Shown one piece after another: positions 6,722 to 13,307 of a DNA stretch of 16,580 nt. How positions within the stretch are numbered: position 1 is the stretch's first letter; each line of letters starts with the position of its first letter. Position numbers and translations under genes: made by a program. Origin of the DNA: Deltaproteobacteria bacterium (GTDB lineage Bacteria > Desulfobacterota > Desulfobacteria > Desulfobacterales > SURF-7). The DNA lies in NCBI GenBank assembly GCA_019307665.1, contig JAFDJC010000027.1:1-16580 (forward strand). Reading direction: 5' to 3'. The notes under the pieces were generated by a model that was not told the DNA's origin, made no database searches, and worked only from the letters and a program-made list of their open reading frames with translations.

Positions 6722-8490
6722 TCATCCGGTACAACTTCAGGATGATCATTAATAAAACGATAAAGGGTTGCACGACCAACATCCAGGATCTTTGCTGCTT
6801 TTGCCTTATTGCCGCCGGTTCTAACCAAAGTTGTTTTAACAGAATTTGTGTCAAGCTTTTTAGAGGGGCCTCGTTTTAAACTAATATCTATGTTTTCGGT
6901 AAGTTCCATTGGCAGATCTTTTGGAGTGATCACGTTTCCTGTGCTTTTTATTACAGCAAACTGTATGACGTTCTCAAGTTCGCGCACGTTACCGGGCCAT
7001 GAATAGTTCATTAAAACATTAACAGCATCCTTAGAGACATTTTTTTGATTTTTTTTGTTTGTTTTGATCATTTTATTAATAAAGTGCTCCACGAGAAGCG
7101 GGATATCACTCTTTCTGTCTTGTAAAGGCGGAAGCGTTACAGGAATTACTTTAATACGGTAGTACAGATCTTCCCGAAAATTTCCTTTTTGAACCTCTTT
7201 TTTCAGATCTTTGTTTGTTGCGCTTATGATACGCACATTGACTTTAATATTTTTTTCACTTCCAACCTTTTCAAGTACTCCTTCCTGAAGAAACCTGAGT
7301 AGTTTGACCTGGATATGTTTAGGAAGTTCGGCCACTTCGTCCAGAAATATCGTGCCGCCATCTGCAAGCTCAAAACGTCCTTTTTTGTCTCGAACCGCAC
7401 CTGAAAATGATCCTTTCACATGGCCGAAAAGTTCGCTTTCAACAAGACCTTCAGGTAATGCACCGCAGTTTATAGGTACAAAAGGGTTATCCCTTCTTAT
7501 GCTTTCATCATGAATGGCATTTGCAATAACCTCCTTGCCGGTTCCGGTTTTACCAAATATACTCACAGGCATGTCATAACCGGAAATGCTTTTAATCTGT
7601 TCAAAAACGTCAATCATTTTAGCGGACCGGCCGATGATACTTGAAAAACTATTCCTTTCAGCCAATGCATCTGATATTTTTTTAAACTCTGTACGGTCAC
7701 GTAAACAGGCTATGACACCGTCCATTTTTCCATTCTCATCTTTCAGGGGTACTACCGTAATCTCGAGTTCTTTTCTATTACCATCCATTCCAGGATTTAT
7801 GGTTGAATGGCACTTAACCTCAGAACCTGAATAATCTGATCCATCACAGAACGAACAGTGGTCACCGCAAATTCTTGGAATGAAAACATCATGGCAGTCT
7901 TTCCCGATAACATCGATTTCGGAAAGTCCGGTTAGTCTTTCAGCACCCTCACTGAAGAAAAATATTTTCCTTTTAAGATCATGTGCTATTAATCCTTGAG
8001 AAAGGTGGTTAAGTATATTTTCCGTATTTTTTTTCTGAGTGGCAAATGCTTCAAAATATCCCCTGTTGAAAAGATCTGACACAAGAGCTTTGATTTTATC
8101 TGCACATTCGCGAAATGCCTTTTTTGTTTCTTTTTTAGTATCGATATTTACCGCTGGATCGTCGAGATTCCAGTGGACGCGAGGGGGAGAACCGGCAAGG
8201 GGAGAACAGTTTTCCCTTGCTGATGAACAGAGTGTAATCACAAGGTCAAATCTGTATCTTTTTAGAGCAGATATTTTTTTCGGCTTCTGACTTGAAATAT
8301 CTATGCCATGATCATTCATGACAGAGATTGCCATTTTATGTGTTTCAGATGCCGGCTGGGTGCCTGCGCTTAATACTAAAACACCGTCAGGCGCTATATT
8401 TTTTGCAAATCCCTCTGCCATCTGGCTTCTTGCAGAGTTTTCCGTACAAATAAAAAGCAGCGATTTTTTTTTCATCCTTATCTGTTCCAA
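6715..8490 (-). CDS. Sigma-54 enhancer-binding regulator with N-terminal ArsC/LMW-phosphatase domain and Cys-rich PAS domain
   Basis: This predicted cytosolic activator of sigma-54 RNA polymerase has 591 residues and a rare domain order. Residues 10-140 are a low-molecular-weight tyrosine phosphatase/arsenate reductase fold: P-loop C15-TENSA-R21, C88-x6-C95, and catalytic Asp in DDPA (D111). These match the Cys triad of thioredoxin-linked ArsC. Residues about 155-270 are a PAS domain holding C199, C208, C212, C215 and C227. The AAA+ domain follows: Walker A GKTGTGKE (313-320), GSFSGA (360-365) in place of the usual GAFTGA, Walker B TIFLDE (380-385), sensor ISATNKDL and WPGNVREL. A Fis-type helix-turn-helix ends the protein (about 548-583). 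The coded start is TTG at 8488-8490; an ATG at 8473-8475 (MKKKSL) is an alternative, and neither has a good Shine-Dalgarno. It probably senses arsenic, thiol redox state or a metal; the signal is inferred, not shown. Confidence 0.92.
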   Translation of the reverse strand: MEQIRMKKKSLLFICTENSARSQMAEGFAKNIAPDGVLVLSAGTQPASETHKMAISVMNDHGIDISSQKPKKISALKRYRFDLVITLCSSARENCSPLAGSPPRVHWNLDDPAVNIDTKKETKKAFRECADKIKALVSDLFNRGYFEAFATQKKNTENILNHLSQGLIAHDLKRKIFFFSEGAERLTGLSEIDVIGKDCHDVFIPRICGDHCSFCDGSDYSGSEVKCHSTINPGMDGNRKELEITVVPLKDENGKMDGVIACLRDRTEFKKISDALAERNSFSSIIGRSAKMIDVFEQIKSISGYDMPVSIFGKTGTGKEVIANAIHDESIRRDNPFVPINCGALPEGLVESELFGHVKGSFSGAVRDKKGRFELADGGTIFLDEVAELPKHIQVKLLRFLQEGVLEKVGSEKNIKVNVRIISATNKDLKKEVQKGNFREDLYYRIKVIPVTLPPLQDRKSDIPLLVEHFINKMIKTNKKNQKNVSKDAVNVLMNYSWPGNVRELENVIQFAVIKSTGNVITPKDLPMELTENIDISLKRGPSKKLDTNSVKTTLVRTGGNKAKAAKILDVGRATLYRFINDHPEVVPDDL

Positions 8491-8498
8491 AATGAGGC

Positions 8499-8520
8499 GG
8501 TTAGTAACTTCTTAATAACC
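8499..8520. promoter_or_regulatory. Imperfect palindrome just upstream of the regulator start
   Basis: GGTTAGTAA (8499-8507) and TTAATAACC (8512-8520) pair at 8 of 9 positions around CTTC. The element ends nine bases before the TTG start of the sigma-54 regulator, a position suited to autorepression or to a leader hairpin that limits translation. No convincing promoter hexamers were identified in the 198-base gap. Confidence 0.35.
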
Positions 8521-8688
8521 CCGAGCCAAGGATATCTCATTAATTATTGATATTGTACAAAAAAATTATTAACATAGGGAATAGACCATGGAAAAAGAAA
8601 GATTTCAAGAGAAAAAGTATCAGGATTTCAATAGAACAGTAGCGGGTTAGGAGATGAAAAAATCAGTTTGAAGTGCGGTTACAACAAA

Positions 8689-11034
8689 TCAATACTTATT
8701 AACATGCATGATTTGTCTGGAGAATTCTTCGGGGTTTGTTGCAGGGAGTTTGCAGAATCCTTTTTCGCAAATATATGCTGTTGTTTTTCCATCAATAGCG
8801 AGTTTATGTTTCACTGAAGGTATGATGCCTGAAACAATTTTACTGTTTTCACCCTGAGTAACGATTGAAAGAGTACTGTTTGGAAGAAACTGTTTTCCGA
8901 ACTCAGACAAAAATTGTTCAGCCATATTTTTTTCATTTTCCGGTTTTACGATAATAATTTCCTTTGGAGTATCCAGGTAAAAATCGACAGCAAGGAGCAT
9001 GGAAGAAAGAGCCGATGGATTGGATGATAATATTTTGATAAAAGACTTAAATATTTTTTCAGATCGTTTGAAATAATTATTATTTGTTGTAAATTCTCCA
9101 AGTCTTAACAGATTTAAGGCAGCAACAGAATTACCGGAGGGTAGGGCTCCATCCCAACCCGGCTTTTCACGTGCTATCATCACCTCATGATCATTGCTTG
9201 TCATGAAAAAACCACCATTTTTTTCATCTTCGTAGTGTTTTGAGAGGACTTTGTCTAATTCAACAGCTTTTTCAAGCCAGTAAATTTCATTAGTCGCCTC
9301 ATAGAGGTCGAGCAGTGCTGTTATAAAAAAAACATAATCATCAAGATAGGCATTATGTTTTGCTGTGTCATCCTTATAGCTTCTATATAACCTGCCGTCT
9401 TTATAAAGATTTGCCAGAATAAATCGAGCCGCCTTAACAGCGTGTTTTGTGTATGAAGGGTTCCCAAAGATCAGACCTGCTCTTGCAAAGGCGGAAATCA
9501 TAAGGCCATTCCACGAGGTGATAATTTTTTCATCACGCAGGGGACGTGAACGCAGGCTGCGGGCATCATAAAGAATGTTTTTTGATTTATTGATAATTTT
9601 TCTTAATTCATCAGGCTCTGTTTTAAGTGAACCAGCTGAAGTCAATATGGATTCAGGGGCGTTAAGGATATGACGCCCTTCAAATAAAGGCGTGAGGTTG
9701 ATGGCATAATATTTTTTGACTATTTCCGACCGCTCTTTTCCTAGCAGATTTTCGATTTCATCTAATGTCCATGTAAAGAAGACACCTTCTTCCATATGCC
9801 CTTCAGGCGAGGGGCTGTCTGCATCTGTCGCAGAATAGAAGGCACCTTCCACAGAGGTCATATCCCTTTCGATATAGTGAAGTATCTCTTGCACAATACG
9901 CCGGAACTCATAATTTCCGGTTGCCTGGTATCCTTCAAGATAGGTGGTCGCAAGGATGGCGTTGTCATAAAGCATTTTTTCAAAATGAGGTACCAGCCAT
10001 TCCCTATCTGTTGAATAGCGATGAAAGCCGCCTCCCACATGATCGTACATCCCGCCCCCTGCCATTTTATCAAGGGTCAGCGATGCCATTTTGAGAGTTT
10101 CCTTGTCATTTGTGCGCCTGTGATAACGAAGAAGAAATCTGATGGGAAGACTGCTCGGGAATTTCGGTGCTCCTTCAATTCCGCCATATTTTGAATCAAA
10201 TCGACTTTTGTAATAGGATGCCGCTCTATGGAGAATATCAGCATCCGGCAAATCGCTTCCCGACACTGGAGTCATCATTTTTTGGACTGCAGCAGTGAGA
10301 TTCATGCTTGACTGTTCGACGGCATCCGGTTGTGTATTATACGACTCTGCAATTTTTTTTAAGAGAGTAAAAAAGCCTGTTCCTGCACCCCTGTCGCCAT
10401 CCCTGGCTGGAAAATATGTGCCGCCGTAAAAAGGTTTGCGGTCAGGCGTCATCCAGACATTCAGCGGCCAGCCACCCTGGCCGATCAGCACCTGAACAGC
10501 ACTCATATAAATCGCATCTACATCCGGCCGCTCTTCCCGGTCAACCTTGATGGAGATAAAATTTTTGTTCAGGTATTCGGCTATTTCCTCATCCTCAAAA
10601 GATTCTTCCTCCATAACGTGGCACCAGTGGCATGTGGAATAACCTATACTTACAAAGACAGGACGTTTGAGTCTTTGTGCTGTTTCAAAAGCTTCATCAC
10701 TCCATGAATACCAATTAACAGGATTATGCGCATGCTGCAGCAGATATGGGCTGGATTCCAGGAAAAGGCGGTTAGTATACCTCGCCCGACCGTCTGTCAA
10801 CAGATGCTTTGTTCTGGGTTTATAAGCATTTCCTCTTTTTTCTTTCATCTCTTTAATTTTATTTTCAAGTATGGCTGTCATTTTTTCTGCTCCCGGCAGA
10901 CTTTCTGAAACAGAGGTTGAACCTGCAATCATTCCTATTAAAAAGGTAAAACAGAGAGCGGCCAACATAACAGAAGTCACCAAATATAAACCTTTCAACA
11001 TGAAAAGTTTCTTTATCGTTTTTCTTTTTCCCAT
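8689..11034 (-). CDS. Membrane-anchored YyaL/SSP411-family (DUF255) thioredoxin-domain protein
   Basis: This protein is 781 residues. It has a basic N-terminus and one hydrophobic segment (about 15-38), then a charged linker to about residue 85. A DUF255 thioredoxin-like domain follows: NRLFLESSPYLLQHAHNPV at 88-106, active site C135-H-W-C138, a KVDREERPD stretch and GGWPLNVWMTP. The remainder is the family's alpha/alpha-barrel, glycosidase-like part with GLMISAFARA and GWDGALPSGNS-type motifs. Most relatives are cytosolic and shorter at the N-terminus; here the anchor places the domains in the periplasm if it inserts N-in. The CHWCH site is the family signature, not evidence of haem. Start: ATG with GGGAG six bases upstream. 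A sigma-54-like promoter lies about 60-75 bases upstream, and the sigma-54 regulator is the next gene downstream. The biochemical activity of the family is not established. Confidence 0.88.
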   Translation of the reverse strand: MGKRKTIKKLFMLKGLYLVTSVMLAALCFTFLIGMIAGSTSVSESLPGAEKMTAILENKIKEMKEKRGNAYKPRTKHLLTDGRARYTNRLFLESSPYLLQHAHNPVNWYSWSDEAFETAQRLKRPVFVSIGYSTCHWCHVMEEESFEDEEIAEYLNKNFISIKVDREERPDVDAIYMSAVQVLIGQGGWPLNVWMTPDRKPFYGGTYFPARDGDRGAGTGFFTLLKKIAESYNTQPDAVEQSSMNLTAAVQKMMTPVSGSDLPDADILHRAASYYKSRFDSKYGGIEGAPKFPSSLPIRFLLRYHRRTNDKETLKMASLTLDKMAGGGMYDHVGGGFHRYSTDREWLVPHFEKMLYDNAILATTYLEGYQATGNYEFRRIVQEILHYIERDMTSVEGAFYSATDADSPSPEGHMEEGVFFTWTLDEIENLLGKERSEIVKKYYAINLTPLFEGRHILNAPESILTSAGSLKTEPDELRKIINKSKNILYDARSLRSRPLRDEKIITSWNGLMISAFARAGLIFGNPSYTKHAVKAARFILANLYKDGRLYRSYKDDTAKHNAYLDDYVFFITALLDLYEATNEIYWLEKAVELDKVLSKHYEDEKNGGFFMTSNDHEVMIAREKPGWDGALPSGNSVAALNLLRLGEFTTNNNYFKRSEKIFKSFIKILSSNPSALSSMLLAVDFYLDTPKEIIIVKPENEKNMAEQFLSEFGKQFLPNSTLSIVTQGENSKIVSGIIPSVKHKLAIDGKTTAYICEKGFCKLPATNPEEFSRQIMHVNKY

Positions 11035-11093
11035 ATTTTTCTCCCTTCATGGACGGGAGTTTTGTTTTGATATCTTTAGCAATTCAAAAACAA

Positions 11094-11109
11094 TTCAAAA
11101 AACGTGCCA
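11094..11109 (-). promoter_or_regulatory. Sigma-54-like -24/-12 promoter of the YyaL-family gene
   Basis: On the minus strand TGGCACG, four bases, then TTGAA has the exact spacing of the consensus TGGCACG-N4-TTGCW. The -24 box is perfect; the -12 box has A in place of C. The predicted transcript start is near 11083, leaving a leader of about 50 bases to the ATG at 11034, with a good Shine-Dalgarno. Confidence 0.5.
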
Positions 11110-11194
11110 GGGAGTACCACATTGTGAGAGCGTGTTGATATTGCTCTTATTCACACCTGCGTTCGCGGGCGTCTCAATGCATCTAATACATCTT

Positions 11195-11219
11195 TGTCTC
11201 ATACTTGAAACTTGAGACA
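11195..11219. promoter_or_regulatory. Palindrome between divergent promoters, candidate enhancer-binding site
   Basis: Arms TGTCTCA (11195-11201) and TGAGACA (11213-11219) flank 11 bases, with two further matched pairs near the centre. A third GTCTCA half-site lies at 11171-11176. The centre (11207) is about 124 and 113 bases upstream of the two predicted sigma-54 transcription starts, a usual distance for enhancer-binding-protein sites. The nearby Fis-type sigma-54 regulator is the natural candidate to bind it; this is inference. Confidence 0.45.
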
Positions 11220-11293
11220 TAAAAAATATCAGATTTAGGGAAATATAAGTGGAATACCAGGCGGGCAGGCAGTTTTATAAAAATATAATTTTT

Positions 11294-11309
11294 TGGCATA
11301 ATAATTGAT
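11294..11309 (+). promoter_or_regulatory. Sigma-54-like -24/-12 promoter of the 68-residue protein
   Basis: TGGCATA, four bases, then TTGAT has the exact sigma-54 spacing. It shares the same C-to-A departure in the -12 box as the divergent element at 11094-11109. The predicted transcript start is near 11320, with a leader of about 69 bases to the GTG at 11389. Confidence 0.45.
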
Positions 11310-11340
11310 TGTTTATAAAAAAAACGAGAATCGCGATCAA

Positions 11341-11360
11341 ATTCAGACAAATTTAGACAA
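11341..11360 (+). repeat. Short tandem repeat in the leader of the 68-residue gene
   Basis: ATTCAGACAA is followed directly by ATTTAGACAA, a 10-base period with one difference. It lies in the predicted 5' untranslated region, one helical turn per unit, so it could bind a regulator. It may also be chance in AT-rich DNA. Confidence 0.3.
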
Positions 11361-11388
11361 ATGTTACAAACAGGGAGGAGTTGTTTAG

Positions 11389-11595
11389 GTGAAAAAATGT
11401 GATAGCAATATTCAGTCGACTCTAAAGATAACAAGTGAAATGATAGAACTTGCTATTAAAGGAGATGCTGAACGAGAGGATGTAGGATGTGGGGTCCTTT
11501 ACGGGATTTTACTAGATTCTGCCCATCGCATAAAAAAAATTGCCGAACAGGAAAAAGATGCTCATATCGCAAAGGGCTGGTGGGGAAAAAAGTAA
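11389..11595 (+). CDS. Conserved-looking small protein of unknown function, 68 residues
   Basis: The gene starts with GTG, eight bases after a strong GGGAGGAG, and ends at TAA 11593-11595. The product is soluble and charged, has no signal peptide or membrane segment, and is probably mostly helical. Visible features are a helix-like centre with REDVGCGVLYGILLDSAH, a Cys near the N-terminus (C4) and one in the middle (C34), and a C-terminal stretch HIAKGWWGKK. Its style resembles short uncharacterised proteins of sulfate reducers, but I cannot assign a family. It is divergent from the YyaL-like gene and shares its control region, including a matching sigma-54-like promoter, so it may respond to the same regulator. 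A longer frame overlapping it at 11540-11866 is not supported. Confidence 0.7.
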   Translation: MKKCDSNIQSTLKITSEMIELAIKGDAEREDVGCGVLYGILLDSAHRIKKIAEQEKDAHIAKGWWGKK

Positions 11596-11704
11596 AAAGT
11601 CTTTTTTTGTTATCTTGAAAATAAAGTTTCAATATCTATACCATCTCTGGTTACAAATCTTGTCAGTGCAAAATCATATTTTACAGGGCCTTTTTGGGAA
11701 AATA

Positions 11705-12391
11705 TTAGATTTTATCAAAACGCTTGGAGAACGCATAGGGATAGAAAGCCGTCGCAATCATTCCTGCAGCAAATCCATATATAAGTTCTTCAAGCGGAAT
11801 TCCAAGTATAAATATATTGAGAAATTGATCAGTATGCCATGTCAGCTTGAAAACGCCGGGGACTAGTGCATTTAGACAAAGACACAAGGATGAATAAACT
11901 GTTGTAGAAAGTATGCCGCCTATCAGACTTGGTATCAGCAAATCCTTTCGGGCCATAAAAATAAAACAGCTTATTCCCAGCATTATACCAAATGAACCAT
12001 ATATCATTTCAATGTTTAGCAAAGCCACTAATACAATCAATAAAAATGCCGACCCGAGGACTGTCAGGCCCTTAAAAATAACAGATAGTAAGCTAAATTT
12101 ATTGATCATGCAGTATCCAACGCCAAAGAAAAATGCATATGTGGTTGAAGTAAATGCTGAAAGGCCGATAACAAAAAGTAAATCCTCTATTCCAAATCCA
12201 ATTTTGTCAGCAAGGTCAAACAGAAACACAGGCTCCCAATACGAGGGGTAAAAAAAGCGCTCGGTGAATGCAAAGGGAATGGAGCAAAGCGCCATAACAT
12301 GTATCACTTCACGCAAATCTCTTCTAAGTATATAAATTAAAATACCTGGAATCAGAAAAAGGAGTGATAGTATGAAGAAATTGTAGGTCAT
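11705..12391 (-). CDS. Lycopene-cyclase-like (CarR/CrtYc-CrtYd type) membrane protein
   Basis: This integral membrane protein of 228 residues has about six to seven hydrophobic segments. It shows two repeats of the type found in heterodimeric and carotenoid lycopene cyclases: PFAFTERFFYP-x2-WEP (39-54) with GIEDLLF (67-73), and later a tryptophan-led segment with GIPLEELIYG (197-206). The paired acidic motifs are the hallmark of the family, here both in one chain. The gene starts three bases after the UbiA stop and has no Shine-Dalgarno, so it is probably translated by coupling. It is the last gene of the ABC-UbiA operon. The context recalls C50 carotenoid clusters in which a UbiA-type lycopene elongase adjoins such cyclases, but no phytoene synthase or desaturase lies in the window. 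A different prenylated lipid is equally possible. Confidence 0.75.
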   Translation of the reverse strand: MTYNFFILSLLFLIPGILIYILRRDLREVIHVMALCSIPFAFTERFFYPSYWEPVFLFDLADKIGFGIEDLLFVIGLSAFTSTTYAFFFGVGYCMINKFSLLSVIFKGLTVLGSAFLLIVLVALLNIEMIYGSFGIMLGISCFIFMARKDLLIPSLIGGILSTTVYSSLCLCLNALVPGVFKLTWHTDQFLNIFILGIPLEELIYGFAAGMIATAFYPYAFSKRFDKI

Positions 12392-12394
12392 AAT

Positions 12395-13291
12395 TTAGCA
12401 GAACAATGATATAGCCATACCCCCCATGAAACTCAAAGTTATCAGCACCGCCAAAAAAATAAAAATGGTTAGCTTCAAGCTTCCAGGGTTGCTATTAATG
12501 AAAAAAAATTGAGAAACACTTGCCAGTACGGGAATCAAAAGGATCATATAAATTTGTATGTCTCCGGGCGGAAGCCAGCTTACAAAAGGAAAAACGACTA
12601 TACTTATTATGTTTAACCCAATTATCGAATATTTTGTGACCTTAGATTCTAAAAGTACAGTCAATGTATGTTTCCCACATAGCCTGTCAGAAGGTTCGTC
12701 AGACAAGGAAGTGGCCATTGCAGATGCCAGTTGGGTTGGAAGGATTACAAATAGCAATGTCAGCGGGAAACCATTTAGTTCTCCAGACTGAGCATAATAG
12801 CCAAAAAGGGGTAGCAACAATCCTACGCCAAGCATCTGTAATATTTCACCGCCGCCCCGGTACGAAAGCTTGACAGGGGGGTAGTTATACATCCAAAGAA
12901 GTCCAAGGGCTATGATAACTATTGGAAGTGCAAGCATACGCTGATAAACTAAAGTTAGTATAATCCCACAGAGAACACACAAGCCGGCCATGTTTAAGGA
13001 AGCTTTTTTGAGCTGCTCAGGCACGAGATCTCCATCAACCAGCACGCGTGATCCTCCCGAAAAAATTGTGAAGGTAGTATTTTTACAGTCTGTTTCAATA
13101 TCAGCAAAATCATTTGAAAAAACAATATAAAGCTGGTCAAAAAGTCCAAAGAGAATCATAACAACCAGTATTGTCCAATTCAATTTATGGCCTTGAAATA
13201 CATAATAGGCTTGACCAAATAAAATCGGAAGAAAAATATAACTCTGAGACTGAAGACGCGACGCCTTTAGCCAGGCCATAATTGATTTCAT
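12395..13291 (-). CDS. UbiA-family prenyltransferase (MenA/lycopene-elongase-like)
   Basis: This polytopic membrane enzyme transfers a prenyl group from a prenyl diphosphate to an acceptor. It is 298 residues from the ATG at 13291, close to the family's normal length. Aspartate motif 1 is N60-D61-x2-D64-x3-D68 (NDFADIETD), followed by GGSRVL as in MenA-like members. Motif 2 is D198-x3-D202 (DEPSDRLCGKHTL). A longer reading from an ATG at 13348 would overlap the permease by 41 bases; the start at 13291 is preferred because GGGGG (13296-13300) precedes it and because MKSIMAWLKASR matches the usual N-terminus. Its own small downstream partner is cyclase-like and its upstream partner an ABC exporter. 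Substrate is open: naphthoate or other quinone precursor, or a carotenoid or other lipid. Confidence 0.88.
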   Translation of the reverse strand: MKSIMAWLKASRLQSQSYIFLPILFGQAYYVFQGHKLNWTILVVMILFGLFDQLYIVFSNDFADIETDCKNTTFTIFSGGSRVLVDGDLVPEQLKKASLNMAGLCVLCGIILTLVYQRMLALPIVIIALGLLWMYNYPPVKLSYRGGGEILQMLGVGLLLPLFGYYAQSGELNGFPLTLLFVILPTQLASAMATSLSDEPSDRLCGKHTLTVLLESKVTKYSIIGLNIISIVVFPFVSWLPPGDIQIYMILLIPVLASVSQFFFINSNPGSLKLTIFIFLAVLITLSFMGGMAISLFC

Positions 13292-13307
13292 TAAACCCCC
13301 ATAATAA

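Noticed and set aside
8500..8535. Possible sigma-54 site upstream of the regulator (TTGGCTCGGGGTTATTAA on the minus strand)
   Set aside because: TGGC is present, but the -12 position reads TATT with no G at the required place.
8588..8650. 20-codon plus-strand frame with AGGGA seven bases before its ATG
   Set aside because: The ribosome site is good, but the frame is very short. The nearest promoter-like hexamers (TTGATA 8547-8552, TAACAT 8570-8575) would start the transcript after the ribosome site. No support beyond this.
10618..10632. CHWCH in the YyaL-like protein as a haem-binding motif
   Set aside because: CHWCH is the conserved active-site signature of the DUF255 family, including cytosolic members, so by itself it is not evidence of a cytochrome.
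11540..11866. 108-residue plus-strand frame overlapping the small gene and the cyclase-like gene
   Set aside because: It has no ribosome site, overlaps two better supported genes and has a low-complexity composition.
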